Source: Gallionella sp. (lineage in GTDB: Bacteria; Pseudomonadota; Gammaproteobacteria; Burkholderiales; Gallionellaceae). Taken from it: DNA of 55,575 bases. The stretch covers positions 1 to 55,575 of the forward strand of contig JAQTWT010000014.1 of NCBI GenBank assembly GCA_028689145.1. The letters run 5' to 3'. The notes beneath the pieces were generated by a model. The model was given only the letters and a program-made list of their open reading frames with translations. It was not told the origin of the DNA and ran no database searches. Below, piece by piece: positions 1-8,319 of the stretch; the stretch's first letter is position 1, and every line of letters begins with the position of its first letter. Made by a program: the position numbers and the translations under genes.

Positions 1-40
1 GAAGAGGATGAACGGTACGACCAGATGAGACTAGGGCTGT

Positions 41-115
41 AGCCGCCTTGGGCGGCTCACGGTTTAATGGCCCCTTTGAGGGGCTCACCCAATAAGCCTC
101 CGGCTTTGCCGGAGG
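41..115. repeat. Three consecutive stem-loops, possible right end of an IS200/IS605-type element
   Basis: Three perfect hairpins follow each other: AGCCGCC/GGCGGCT (41-57), GCCCC/GGGGC (70-84) and CCTCCGGC/GCCGGAGG (97-115), each with a short T-rich loop. A G+C-rich terminal hairpin followed by an AT-rich TCATTTAACT tract resembles the right ends of IS200/IS605 transposons and the 3' part of TnpB-associated RNAs. This is inference from shape: no transposase is visible in the 40 bases to the left, which run off the window. They could instead be stacked terminators. Confidence 0.35.
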
Positions 116-195
116 TCATTTAACTTAGTACTAATACTATACCTAATCAGGTAGGGATGGCAAACCAGAAATATAGAGAAGGATGAGTTCGCGGC

Positions 196-268
196 GTAGG
201 CTGGTGGTGAGCAACGCGACCCAGCATATTCAAGCAAACGCTGGGGTTCGTACCTCACCCCAGCCTAC
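196..268. repeat. GTAG-headed inverted palindrome pair
   Basis: Two inverted units face each other. The left begins GTAGGCTGGTGGTGAG and the right ends CTCACCCCAGCCTAC. Each can form its own hairpin (CTGG...CCAG) and together they form a long imperfect stem. The terminal GTAG tetranucleotide is the hallmark of REP-type palindromes mobilised by RAYT transposases. The stem sequence differs from the copies next to the RAYT at the right end of the window. Confidence 0.55.
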
Positions 269-295
269 CGCGCTATAACCCAAAAATTGGCCGGA

Positions 296-1012
296 TTAGG
301 GGTGTGCACTACGTAGCGCTTTGGATGCAGCCTGAATGACAGATACCTCGTTCCAAGGCACCGCATGGAACGGCATACGACCATCAGCCTGCAACGAGAT
401 GGATTCAAACTCGCGATTGCGATGAGACGACACACATACCCACCACTGAACCCCGCCATAGATAATACCGTAGCAGGGCTGCCCGCCGAAGTTTGACCTT
501 TGAGCCTGAGACACCATAGGTATAAGCCGATTAGTTTTGTGGTGTACGACCGCGTATCCGAAAATCGGATACTGTGAAGGTACACCGGGATATCGATTGA
601 GAAGAAGTTTCCTCAGCCATTCTTGATGGGGGCCAAGTGAGACCTCGGCATATGTAGGCAGAGAACTTACGCTGGCCCGAAACAACACGCTCAAGTGAAA
701 GAGTTTGAATGAACTATAGTCCACAGTGACCCAGAAAATGTCATCAACATTCCAAGGGTTCGGTAGTGGAGCAGCTACGACCCATTGAGCACGGAACGGC
801 TTTTCAAAGTATTCGTTGAAGTGCTGTTCGCACGATTCACAGAACAAGTGCTCACGAATGCCTTTTTGAACTGCTTTCCAACCACTGCTTCCCTGACCGT
901 TGATACCCATCATGTGATTTTTGTCGTTATAAAGTTCGCCATAAAGAAACTCGGGGACGATGTGCGAGTCCCGGAGTTCGCGATCTTGGTGACAAAGTTG
1001 ACAGGTGGGCAA
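296..1012 (-). CDS. HNH-like zinc-binding hypothetical protein
   Basis: A 238-residue protein with two Cys pairs, C4-x2-C7 and C58-x2-C61, and a Ser-His-Ile-Val-Pro segment at residues 16-20. This arrangement is seen in HNH/zinc-ribbon nuclease-like proteins and suggests a metal-binding N-terminal domain. The remaining ~160 residues match nothing I recognise. The start codon is TTG, eight bases after the stop of the aminotransferase gene, so it could be the last gene of that transcript. It also lies next to a possible insertion-sequence end, so it may be a late addition to the operon. No nuclease activity can be claimed from the sequence alone. Confidence 0.6.
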   Translation of the reverse strand: MPTCQLCHQDRELRDSHIVPEFLYGELYNDKNHMMGINGQGSSGWKAVQKGIREHLFCESCEQHFNEYFEKPFRAQWVVAAPLPNPWNVDDIFWVTVDYSSFKLFHLSVLFRASVSSLPTYAEVSLGPHQEWLRKLLLNRYPGVPSQYPIFGYAVVHHKTNRLIPMVSQAQRSNFGGQPCYGIIYGGVQWWVCVSSHRNREFESISLQADGRMPFHAVPWNEVSVIQAASKALRSAHP

Positions 1013-1020
1013 AGTTTGCC

Positions 1021-2169
1021 CTAACGCGGATTAGATGGCACTGCCAACACCTCGCGCATCGCCATACAAGTGCGCTCGACATCGCCTTCATTCATCGCAT
1101 AAAACATCGGCAACGAGACGATCTGTTTGCCGACATGCTCGGCGACCGGGAACATACCTTCCTTGAAGCCCAGCTTGCGGTATAGCGTGAACAGATGAAT
1201 CGGCGCGTAGTGGTAGCCGACCAGGATGTCGTACTCTTTCATACGCGTCATGAACTCGGCACGGGTGATGCGTTCCGGCAGCACGATCTGGAACAGGTGC
1301 CAGTTGGTGCTTTCGTAGTCTTCCGGCGGCAGCTGCGCGCCGGTCTGTGTCTCGAAATCCTTGCCGAGAATCTTGAAATAATGCCGCGCCAGCTTGCGCC
1401 GCTGCGCGGTGATCGCCTCCAGTTGCGCAAACTGCCCCAAGCCAATCGCGGCGGCGACATCGGTCATGTTGTACTTGCCGCCCAGCACGTCCACGTCGAT
1501 GCCGTCAACACCTGAGCGGGTCACGCCTTGCAGGCGGTATTTCTCCGCGAGTTTGGCTTCCTCTTCATTGTTCAGCACCAGACAGCCGCCTTCGCAGGTG
1601 GTGATGTTCTTGTTGGCCTGAAAACTGAACGAGACGAAATCGCCGAGCGAGCCGCCAAATGAACCAATCGGCTTGCCTTTCCAGCTCGATCCGATGGCCT
1701 GCGCGGCATCTTCCACCACACGCAGTTTGTGTTTGGCGGCAATCGCATACAGCCGGTCAATATCCACCGGTTTGCCCGCCAGATACACCGGGATGACTGC
1801 TTTGGTACGCGGCGTGATCGCCGCTTCGAGCTTGTTCAGATCGATGTTGCGCGTGACCGGGTCGATGTCGGCAAAAACCGGAGTCGCGCCAACTTCGAGG
1901 ATCACGTTTGCGGTAGCCACCCAGGAGATCGGCGTAGTGATGACCTCGTCACCCGCACCGATACCCGCGATACGCAGCGCTATCTCCATGGTGCAGGTGC
2001 CGGAATTGAAAGTGCGCACCGGACGCCCGCCGAAGTAGGCGGAAAGCCGCCTCTCGAATTCCTGCGCCTTAGGCCCGCTGGTAATCCAGCCGGAACGCAG
2101 TACGTCAGCCACGGCGGCGATGGTCGCTTCGTCTATGGTCGGGCGGGAGAACGGGAGAATATTGCTCAT
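1021..2169 (-). CDS. DegT/DnrJ/EryC1/StrS (ArnB-like) sugar aminotransferase
   Basis: A 382-residue PLP-dependent aminotransferase of the family that converts keto-sugar nucleotides to amino sugars. The SFSFQANKNIT segment carries the expected PLP-binding lysine at K187. E153-D154-A155-A156-Q157 is the family motif with the cofactor-contacting Asp, and SGTCTMEIAL near residue 56 binds phosphate. The length is typical. It lies downstream of an ArnT-like transferase and a small ArnE-like transporter, so a role in attaching an amino sugar to an envelope glycolipid is likely, by analogy with Ara4N addition to lipid A. ArnA, ArnC and ArnD are not in the window. The exact sugar is unknown. A repeat occupies the gap to the upstream gene. 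Confidence 0.85.
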   Translation of the reverse strand: MSNILPFSRPTIDEATIAAVADVLRSGWITSGPKAQEFERRLSAYFGGRPVRTFNSGTCTMEIALRIAGIGAGDEVITTPISWVATANVILEVGATPVFADIDPVTRNIDLNKLEAAITPRTKAVIPVYLAGKPVDIDRLYAIAAKHKLRVVEDAAQAIGSSWKGKPIGSFGGSLGDFVSFSFQANKNITTCEGGCLVLNNEEEAKLAEKYRLQGVTRSGVDGIDVDVLGGKYNMTDVAAAIGLGQFAQLEAITAQRRKLARHYFKILGKDFETQTGAQLPPEDYESTNWHLFQIVLPERITRAEFMTRMKEYDILVGYHYAPIHLFTLYRKLGFKEGMFPVAEHVGKQIVSLPMFYAMNEGDVERTCMAMREVLAVPSNPR

Positions 2170-2196
2170 GAGATATATCCGTAAAAATTTCTATTA

Positions 2197-2290
2197 CCGT
2201 TCGCCCTGAGGTATCGAAGGGCATTTATAAAGTGGTTCGATACGCTTTGCGTACCCTGTGCTGAGTTTGTCGAAGCATCACCACGAACGG
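2197..2290. repeat. CCGTTCG...CGAACGG mosaic palindrome (TTCGCCCTGAG family)
   Basis: The element is bounded by inverted CCGTTCG (left) and CGAACGG (right). Inside are GCCCTGAG...GAAGGGC and further TTCGATAC/GTCGAAG modules. A shorter copy with the same ends lies at 47167-47227, and a third is embedded in a coding region at 19024-19068. It separates the small transporter gene from the aminotransferase gene in the same transcription unit. Confidence 0.7.
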
Positions 2291-2314
2291 CTTGGTGAGC
2301 GACACTAACTACCC

Positions 2315-2686
2315 CTATGCCCGCGAAATAATTATCACACCCAGAATAATCACCCCCATGCCGACCAGTTTGGTCGGATTGAAGGCTTCGCCGAGCAGGT
2401 AATACGCGGCTATGGCGTTCACCACATAGGCCATCGACAACATGGGGAAAGCAATGCTGACCGGCACGCGCGACAGCGCGAGTATCCAGATCACCACGCT
2501 CAGCGCGTAGCAGAACAACGCGGTGACGATATGCCACTCGGTCGCCAGCTTCAAGCCGATTGGCAAGACGTTTCCCATGCTAAATTCGAAATGACCGATG
2601 ACGTTGGTTCCCGCCTTCATCAGTATCTGCGCAGCGGCGTTGAGCATCACGCCGGAGAGAATCAGGATGAAACTGACCAGACTCAT
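2315..2686 (-). CDS. Small four-helix EamA/SMR-type transporter (ArnE-like)
   Basis: A 123-residue, very hydrophobic protein with four predicted membrane helices (about 3-22, 45-65, 70-92 and 100-120). The first helix contains LNAAAQILMKAG and the third SIAFPMLSMAYVVNAIAAYYLLGE, both typical of SMR/EamA half-transporters such as ArnE and ArnF, which flip undecaprenyl-phosphate amino sugars. The ATG overlaps the stop of the ArnT-like gene as ATGA, which implies translational coupling. ArnE and ArnF normally form a heterodimer. Only one such gene is present, so it may homodimerise or have a partner elsewhere. The substrate is inferred from context. Confidence 0.8.
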   Translation of the reverse strand: MSLVSFILILSGVMLNAAAQILMKAGTNVIGHFEFSMGNVLPIGLKLATEWHIVTALFCYALSVVIWILALSRVPVSIAFPMLSMAYVVNAIAAYYLLGEAFNPTKLVGMGVIILGVIIISRA

Positions 2687-4326
2687 GGTTTTTTCACCAC
2701 TATGTGTTGCGTATCTTCAAAGATGATCTGCATTTCCAGCCCCTGTTTTTGCAACTGCGCATAAGCATACACCGGCATGATCGCCAGCGCCTCATGCTGC
2801 ACAGCCCAGACCTTGGCGAATTCCCCGATGGTGGGTATCCAGCGTTGCGGCTCCTGCTGGATACCGTAAGCCATTTCATCCTGATACTCGACCAAAGTAA
2901 AGGTACGTTTAAGGTAGAACGGCAGGGTCTGCTCATAGGTCAACACCGAATAGAACGGCATGTCCGCTTTCACCTCGCCGCGTATCGCCTCGGCGATATG
3001 TTTGGCGGAGCGCTCGCGCGCCACGGTCTCATAGCCGGACAGCCCGATCTGCGCGGACAGGAGTGCGCTTAGCGCCAGCACTACTACCGCGACAGGTTTC
3101 TTGTCGCGCCATAACAGCCGCATCCCCGCCAGCAGACCTGCCAGCGAAACCAGTGCCGCAATGAGCAGCCATACGCCGTAACGCGGATACAGCTCGGCCT
3201 GATTCGGCGTATCGGCAAGCTTGCCGACATTCAGCGCCAGTCCCAGCCACAACAGCGCGACCAGCAGCACCGGAGCGACCTGCCAGAATAGCACCCGCGC
3301 GTTCATTTCCGCGATACGCTTGCCCATCAGCAACGCCAACGCGGGCAACATCGGCAGCAGATAGGACGGCAGCTTCGAGCCGGAAACCGAGAAGAACAGA
3401 TAGATGAATACCGCCCAGATCAGCAGGAAGCGTTCGGTATTGAAAATATTGTCCGGCAGGCTGCTGTTACGGATAGTGCGCAGCATGGTATCGAACATCA
3501 GCACCGTCCACGGCAACGCCCCCGCCAGCAGGATCGGGATGAAGTAATACCAGGGCTGATAGCGCCCGTGTGTCTTGGTGGTGAAGCGCGTGTAATGCTC
3601 GTAGATGAAAAAGCGCTCGAAGAATTCCGGGTTGGCTTTCATCACCAGCACGAACCACGGCACGGTGATCGCGAAGAATACCGCCAGACCGGACAGCCAG
3701 TGCATGCGTTTCAGTACGCCAAAGTCGCGCTGCACCATGCAGTAAATGAACAGCGCGGTGCCCGGCAACACCAACCCCATCAGGCCTTTGCTCAGCACCG
3801 CCAGCGCCAAACCCGCCCATGCGACCAGCATCCAGTTGCGCTGTTTGGTCTTATCCATCTGCGCCTGCCCGAGCAGCAACCCGACAATGCCCAGCGTGAG
3901 GAAAAACGTCACGCCCATGTCCAGCGTGTTGATATGCCCCATCAGCACATACAGCAGGCTGCTCGACAGCAGCAGCGCGGCATAGCCCGCCGCCTCGCGC
4001 CCGAACAGGCGCAACCCGGCAAACCACACCAGCAATATCCCGGCAAAACCGGTCAGCCCGGTCCACAGGCGCGAGGTCCATTGCTGTTCGCCGAACAATG
4101 TATAGGCAGTGGCGGTCGCCCAGTATTGCAGCGGCGGTTTTTCGAAATATTTGAGTTCATTCAGGCGCGGCGTCACCCAATCTCCGCTCGCCACCATCTC
4201 GCGCGGTATCTCGGCGTAACGCCCTTCATCCGGCTTGATCAGCGTGCGGTATTCGAGGTTGGCAAACCAGATCAGCGCGACCGCGATGAGCAGCCACCAA
4301 GCCTGTTTAGTTGAGATACGATCCAT
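2683..4326 (-). CDS. ArnT-like dolichyl-phosphate-mannose/aminoarabinose glycosyltransferase
   Basis: A 547-residue polytopic GT-C glycosyltransferase of the PMT/ArnT family. Motifs are KPDEGRYAEIPREM at 31-44, with the D33-E34 pair in the first periplasmic loop that is catalytic in the family, and FEKPPLQYW at 61-69. Roughly twelve membrane helices are followed by a soluble C-terminal domain from about residue 435. ArnT moves L-Ara4N from undecaprenyl phosphate to lipid A, but relatives use other sugars and acceptors. The start lies six bases after the stop of tyrA, so the gene probably shares the aromatic amino acid transcript. It is followed by coupled ArnE-like and DegT genes. Confidence 0.85.
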   Translation of the reverse strand: MDRISTKQAWWLLIAVALIWFANLEYRTLIKPDEGRYAEIPREMVASGDWVTPRLNELKYFEKPPLQYWATATAYTLFGEQQWTSRLWTGLTGFAGILLVWFAGLRLFGREAAGYAALLLSSSLLYVLMGHINTLDMGVTFFLTLGIVGLLLGQAQMDKTKQRNWMLVAWAGLALAVLSKGLMGLVLPGTALFIYCMVQRDFGVLKRMHWLSGLAVFFAITVPWFVLVMKANPEFFERFFIYEHYTRFTTKTHGRYQPWYYFIPILLAGALPWTVLMFDTMLRTIRNSSLPDNIFNTERFLLIWAVFIYLFFSVSGSKLPSYLLPMLPALALLMGKRIAEMNARVLFWQVAPVLLVALLWLGLALNVGKLADTPNQAELYPRYGVWLLIAALVSLAGLLAGMRLLWRDKKPVAVVVLALSALLSAQIGLSGYETVARERSAKHIAEAIRGEVKADMPFYSVLTYEQTLPFYLKRTFTLVEYQDEMAYGIQQEPQRWIPTIGEFAKVWAVQHEALAIMPVYAYAQLQKQGLEMQIIFEDTQHIVVKKP

Positions 4327-4332
4327 TGTTGG

Positions 4333-5202
4333 TTACTTTTCCGTCCAGCCTGCGCGTAATTCGCGGGCGGTATGAAAAGTCTGTTCGAGCCGTGCCGCAT
4401 CCCCTGTAGCGAGCGCCGCGCTCATCCGGGTCAGCTCCGCGATGTATATTTGCAGCTCCTGCAGCAACGCTTCGCGGTTTGCCAGACAGATGTCGCGCCA
4501 CATTTCCGGCGAACTGGCGGCAATGCGGGTGAAGTCGCGGAAACCGCTGGCGGCGAAGGACAACAGCAGGTCGCGGTTATCGCGCTGCGCCAAATCATGC
4601 ACCAGCGCGAACGACAACAGGTGCGGTAGATGACTTACCGCGGCGAACACCGCATCGTGCTGTTGCGGGGTCAGTTCGCTCACCACAGCACCGCACAATT
4701 CCCATGCGTTGCGTACCCGCGCCACAGCTTCTTTTGGATTCTCGGGCATGGGCGTCAATACCACCTTCTTGCCCTGATACAAATCAGCCAGCGCCGCGCC
4801 TGCCCCGCTCTTCTCCGCACCCGCGATAGGGTGGGCAGGAATGAACTGTGAAATTTTGCTGCCTAGATTCGCACGAGCCGCTTCCACCACATCGCCCTTG
4901 GTGCTGCCGCCGTCGGTGACGATGGTCTGCGCGCCGAGATGCGGCGCGATGCGCGCCATCAGCTCCGCCATCTGCCCGACCGGTGTCGCCAGCAACACGA
5001 TATCGGCATCGCCGAGTTCTGCAAGGTCGCTGCCGATACGGTCGATGATGCCGAGTTGGATAGCCTGTTGCAGCGTTGCTTCGCTACGCCCGAAACCCAC
5101 CACCTCGCCGACCGCCTGCGCCTTGCGCAACGCCAGCGCGAACGAGCCGCCGATCAGGCCGACACCGAAGATGACGATTTTTTTGAATTGCGGTGATGTC
5201 AT
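4333..5202 (-). CDS. tyrA: Prephenate dehydrogenase
   Basis: A 289-residue TyrA of the stand-alone type (no chorismate mutase or ACT domain). It catalyses oxidative decarboxylation of prephenate or arogenate toward tyrosine. The Rossmann motif GVGLIGGS is at residues 13-20 and the catalytic-site motif HPIAGAEKSG has its His at residue 124. It lies downstream of DAHP synthase, hisC and pheA, the usual betaproteobacterial order. In many betaproteobacteria tyrA is followed by aroA-cmk-rpsA-ihfB; here an ArnT-like gene follows instead. The intergenic space to DAHP synthase contains an inverted pair of REP-type palindromes. Confidence 0.95.
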   Translation of the reverse strand: MTSPQFKKIVIFGVGLIGGSFALALRKAQAVGEVVGFGRSEATLQQAIQLGIIDRIGSDLAELGDADIVLLATPVGQMAELMARIAPHLGAQTIVTDGGSTKGDVVEAARANLGSKISQFIPAHPIAGAEKSGAGAALADLYQGKKVVLTPMPENPKEAVARVRNAWELCGAVVSELTPQQHDAVFAAVSHLPHLLSFALVHDLAQRDNRDLLLSFAASGFRDFTRIAASSPEMWRDICLANREALLQELQIYIAELTRMSAALATGDAARLEQTFHTARELRAGWTEK

Positions 5203-5236
5203 TGCTTGCTGCCTTGCCTTATTTCATCGGTTGATC

Positions 5237-5321
5237 GTAGGGGCGTATGGCAATACGCCCTTTGCATTCCAATCACCTTTTTTCAATATGCCACCGAGGG
5301 CGTATTGCCATACGCCCCTAC
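5237..5321. repeat. Inverted pair of GTAG-headed REP palindromes
   Basis: The left unit (5237-5260) reads GTAGGGGCGTATGGCAATAC followed by GCCC. The right unit (5298-5321) is its near-exact inverse. Each folds as GGGCGTAT...ATACGCCC. The GTAG head of the right unit, read on the minus strand, contains the TAG stop codon of the DAHP synthase gene. The same subfamily recurs at 13995-14074 and 30386-30408. Confidence 0.9.
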
Positions 5322-6334
5322 AACGTGCGCCCGATCGCCCCGGCAATTGCGCCCAGCGTGCCCATCATATTTTTCAGTTCCTGCGGGGTCAAAGCCTGAT
5401 CGGCATCGCACCACGCTTCACAGGGATTCGGGTGCATCTCGACCAGCAGCCCGTCCGCTCCTGCGGCAACCGCAGCTTGCGACAGCGCGGCAACCATCCA
5501 TGCCTTGCCGCCCGCGTGCGACGGATCGACGATCACCGGCAGGTGGGTTTCCTTCTTCAGTACCGGAATCGCGGTCACGTCCAGCACGTTGCGGTAGTAG
5601 GTCTCGAACGTGCGGATGCCGCGTTCGCAGAAGATGATGTTGTGGTTACCGCCCGCCGCGATGTATTCCGCCGACATCAGCCATTCGGCGATGGTCGCCG
5701 ACATGCCGCGCTTGAGAATGATCGGCTTGTTGATGCGCCCGACTTCCTTGAGCAGGTCGAAATTCTGCATGTTGCGCGTGCCGATCTGGATCACGTCCAC
5801 GTCGTATTCCATGAACAGCTCAAGCTGGCGCGCATCCATCAGTTCGGTGACGATCGGCAGTTTGTACGGGGCGGCGGCTTTGCGGAACATCTCCAGCCCT
5901 TCTTTGCCCTTGCCCTGAAAGGTGTACGGGCTGGTGCGCGGCTTGAACGCGCCGCCGCGCATCAGGCGGCAACCCGCCTCATGCACGAATTTGGCGGACA
6001 GATCCATCTGTTCCTGCGTCTCCACCGAGCACGGCCCGGCGATGATCTGTATTTGATTGCCGCCGAGCGGGATGCCGCCGATGTCGATGACGGTATTGGC
6101 CTTATGCGATTCGCGTGACACAATCTTGTATTGCTTGGCGATATGCATCGCCGATTCCACGCCGGGCAGCGAGGTAAACATTTCCTCGGTCAGCGGGCGC
6201 TCGTCGCCGATTGCGCCGATCACGGTACGCTCGATGCCGCGCGAGATATTTGCTTTTAGACCGGCTGTTTCCAGCCTCTTCACCACTGCGCCAACTTGTT
6301 CGTCAGTGACATCTTTCCCCATTACGATGATCAT
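5318..6334 (-). CDS. aroF: 3-deoxy-7-phosphoheptulonate (DAHP) synthase, type I-beta
   Basis: A 338-residue enzyme condensing phosphoenolpyruvate and erythrose 4-phosphate, the first step of the shikimate pathway. The N-terminal ~75 residues form the ferredoxin-like regulatory domain of the I-beta (KDO8P-synthase-like) subclass. Catalytic-barrel motifs are AGPCSVET (metal-binding C102), GGAFKPRTSPY (128-137) and DPSHAGG toward the C-terminus. The N-terminal domain usually mediates feedback by tyrosine or phenylalanine. The gene abuts hisC with no spacer and is followed by tyrA. Its stop TAG is the head of a REP palindrome, so the repeat forms the gene's 3' boundary. The aroF symbol follows common usage for I-beta enzymes; aroG is also used. 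Confidence 0.93.
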   Translation of the reverse strand: MIIVMGKDVTDEQVGAVVKRLETAGLKANISRGIERTVIGAIGDERPLTEEMFTSLPGVESAMHIAKQYKIVSRESHKANTVIDIGGIPLGGNQIQIIAGPCSVETQEQMDLSAKFVHEAGCRLMRGGAFKPRTSPYTFQGKGKEGLEMFRKAAAPYKLPIVTELMDARQLELFMEYDVDVIQIGTRNMQNFDLLKEVGRINKPIILKRGMSATIAEWLMSAEYIAAGGNHNIIFCERGIRTFETYYRNVLDVTAIPVLKKETHLPVIVDPSHAGGKAWMVAALSQAAVAAGADGLLVEMHPNPCEAWCDADQALTPQELKNMMGTLGAIAGAIGRTL

Positions 6335-7435
6335 TTATTGCTCTCCAAGTATTTGCTTCAGTGCGGTTAAAAATTTTTCGTTTTCCGATTCCAGCCCGAT
6401 GCTCACGCGCAGATATTCCGGCATATCGTAACTGGCGACGGGACGCACAATCACGCCCAGTTCCAGCAGGCGGCGATACGCCTTCATTCCATCGCCGATC
6501 TTAAAGGCAATGAAGTTGCCATAGGACGGAATGTATTCCAGCCCCAAGCCGGTCAAACCCTGCGTGATCTGCGCCATGCCGCGCCGGTTCAATTCATTGG
6601 TCTGCCTGACGAACTCCATATCCTGCAATGCCGCCACTGCAGCGGCCTGCGCCACGCTGTTGACGTTGAACGGCTGGCGCACGCGGTTCATCATGTCCGC
6701 CACCTGCGCGTTGGCGAACGCATAACCGACGCGCAGCGAAGCCAGGCCGTAAGCCTTGGAAAAAGTGCGCGAGACGATCAGGTTGGGAAAATCCCTCAAC
6801 CAGCTCACGCTGTCGTAGCGATTCTGTTCCGGCAGATATTCGTTATAAGCCTCATCCAGCACCACCAGAATATTGGCTGGCAACGCGCGCATAAACTCCA
6901 ATAGATCCGCCGCACTCAGAAAGGTGCCGGTCGGGTTGTTCGGGTTGGCGACAAATACCAGTTTGGCTTGATGTTCTACGGCGGCTTTCAGCATCGCCTT
7001 CAGGTCGTGTCCGTAATTGATCGCGGGCACGGAAACGCCACTCGCGCCGACCGCCTGCGTCGCCAGCGGATACACCGCGAAGGCATGGTCGGAGTACACC
7101 GCTTTGTCGCCCACGGTCAGGAAGGCGCGCGCGGCCAGTTCCAACATGTCGTTGGAACCGTTGCCCAGCACCATGCAGTCATGCCCGACGCCATAGCGTT
7201 TGGATAGCGCGTCCTTCAGCGCGAAGCAGTTGCCGTCCGGATACAAAGCGATCTCGTCCAGCGCGGCACGCGCCGCGGCAAGTGCTTTCGGACTCGCGCC
7301 CAATGGGTTCTCGTTCGAGGCCAGCTTGACGATGCCAGTGATGCCCAGCTCGCGCTCCAGCTCGGAGATCGGCTTGCCGGGCTGGTAAGGCGCAATAGCG
7401 CGGATGTAGGCCGGAGCCAGTTGTGTGTAATCCAT
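6335..7435 (-). CDS. hisC: Histidinol-phosphate aminotransferase (aromatic operon copy)
   Basis: A 366-residue class I/II PLP aminotransferase. I chose the ATG at 7435 ([10 protein letters not shown]); the longer open frame starts inside the upstream methyltransferase gene. NENPLG near residue 41, the NPNNPTG motif at 164-170, DEAYNEY at 194-200 and [17 protein letters not shown] with the PLP lysine K227 are all present. HisC enzymes also transaminate phenylpyruvate, hydroxyphenylpyruvate or prephenate. Its position between pheA and DAHP synthase/tyrA suggests it serves phenylalanine and tyrosine synthesis as well as, or instead of, histidine synthesis. The stop is immediately followed by the start of DAHP synthase. 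Confidence 0.92.
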   Translation of the reverse strand: MDYTQLAPAYIRAIAPYQPGKPISELERELGITGIVKLASNENPLGASPKALAAARAALDEIALYPDGNCFALKDALSKRYGVGHDCMVLGNGSNDMLELAARAFLTVGDKAVYSDHAFAVYPLATQAVGASGVSVPAINYGHDLKAMLKAAVEHQAKLVFVANPNNPTGTFLSAADLLEFMRALPANILVVLDEAYNEYLPEQNRYDSVSWLRDFPNLIVSRTFSKAYGLASLRVGYAFANAQVADMMNRVRQPFNVNSVAQAAAVAALQDMEFVRQTNELNRRGMAQITQGLTGLGLEYIPSYGNFIAFKIGDGMKAYRRLLELGVIVRPVASYDMPEYLRVSIGLESENEKFLTALKQILGEQ

Positions 7436-7454
7436 CGTTTCGAGTCTAATTAAG

Positions 7455-8231
7455 TTATTTGGCAGGCTTGCGCAGTATCCAGTAGGTCTCACCCGGCCAG
7501 CCCGGAAACAGCGCGCCGAACCACAGGTTGAAGCGCAGCCACCAGCGGTAATTTTCCAGGAAGAAGCCTTTCTTGCGCATAAAAAAAGCGCCGCTCAGAA
7601 ACTCGACTTCCAGCCCGTTCGCCGCGGCCATGTCGCGCACGCGCTGCGGCGAAAACACGCTGACATGCCCGTATTTCCTGGCACCGGGACGAATCTTGTT
7701 TTCTCGCGCCTGCGCCATGGATTCCGGTGTGGAAGGAAAACCGCCGATCAGCATGCCACCCGGTTTCAGGTGCGGCACGATCTTCGCAATCAACTGTTCC
7801 GGTTTGAACAGGTGCTCCAGCACATGCAGCAGGATCATCGCGTCGTATTGCTTGCCCTGATCCAGCTTGAACTCCGCGCTTTCCAGATCGACTTCGTAGA
7901 AATGGTTATAGCCGGCCCGTTCCAAAATATCGCGACGGATTAGCGCATCCACCGCATCCCAACTGGCCAGCGGCACTTTCTCGCCGCCATGTCCGGCTGC
8001 GGCATGCATGAAACCGAGCATCTGCCCTACATCCACGCCGATCTCGCACACATCCAGCGCACCCTTGCGCGCGGCATCCTCGCGCAGGAAGTGGTACATG
8101 AACCAGTAGCGCACCATGCGCACCGGATAATCGGTATGTTTCACTTCGGCAGGGATGCCGTAATTCTTGTCCTGCAGGGTCGGGTTATTTTTCAGGAACC
8201 CGATGTCCCAGCACAGTTGCGGCATTGCCAT
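7455..8231 (-). CDS. Class I SAM-dependent methyltransferase of unknown substrate
   Basis: A 258-residue protein with a class I methyltransferase core. Motif I is the acidic-glycine loop [10 protein letters not shown] at 61-70. The post-II region is [11 protein letters not shown] at 134-144 and the post-III region is [13 protein letters not shown]. The C-terminal ~40 residues are rich in Trp, Phe and Tyr ([14 protein letters not shown]) and could be a membrane-surface or lipid-binding segment. The gene sits between pheA and hisC in the aromatic amino acid operon, an unusual position for a methyltransferase. The envelope-sugar genes at the operon's end suggest a glycolipid or polysaccharide substrate, but this is speculative. 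GTAG-headed palindrome 8288-8315 lies just upstream. Confidence 0.8.
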   Translation of the reverse strand: MAMPQLCWDIGFLKNNPTLQDKNYGIPAEVKHTDYPVRMVRYWFMYHFLREDAARKGALDVCEIGVDVGQMLGFMHAAAGHGGEKVPLASWDAVDALIRRDILERAGYNHFYEVDLESAEFKLDQGKQYDAMILLHVLEHLFKPEQLIAKIVPHLKPGGMLIGGFPSTPESMAQARENKIRPGARKYGHVSVFSPQRVRDMAAANGLEVEFLSGAFFMRKKGFFLENYRWWLRFNLWFGALFPGWPGETYWILRKPAK

Positions 8232-8287
8232 TTACGATACCTCTGATCTAATTACCGCCGGGGTATGCCCAACGTTTATCAATCCGC

Positions 8288-8315
8288 GTGGGCAGATGAA
8301 GCCTGCCCACCCTAC
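8288..8315. repeat. Single GTAG-headed palindrome
   Basis: Read on the minus strand this is GTAGG followed by GTGGGCAG-loop-CTGCCCAC, an eight-pair perfect stem. It lies between pheA (stop five bases away) and the methyltransferase. The GTAG head places it with the REP-like elements, though its stem sequence differs. It could also form part of a readthrough-modulating hairpin inside the operon. Confidence 0.55.
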
Positions 8316-8319
8316 ACAG

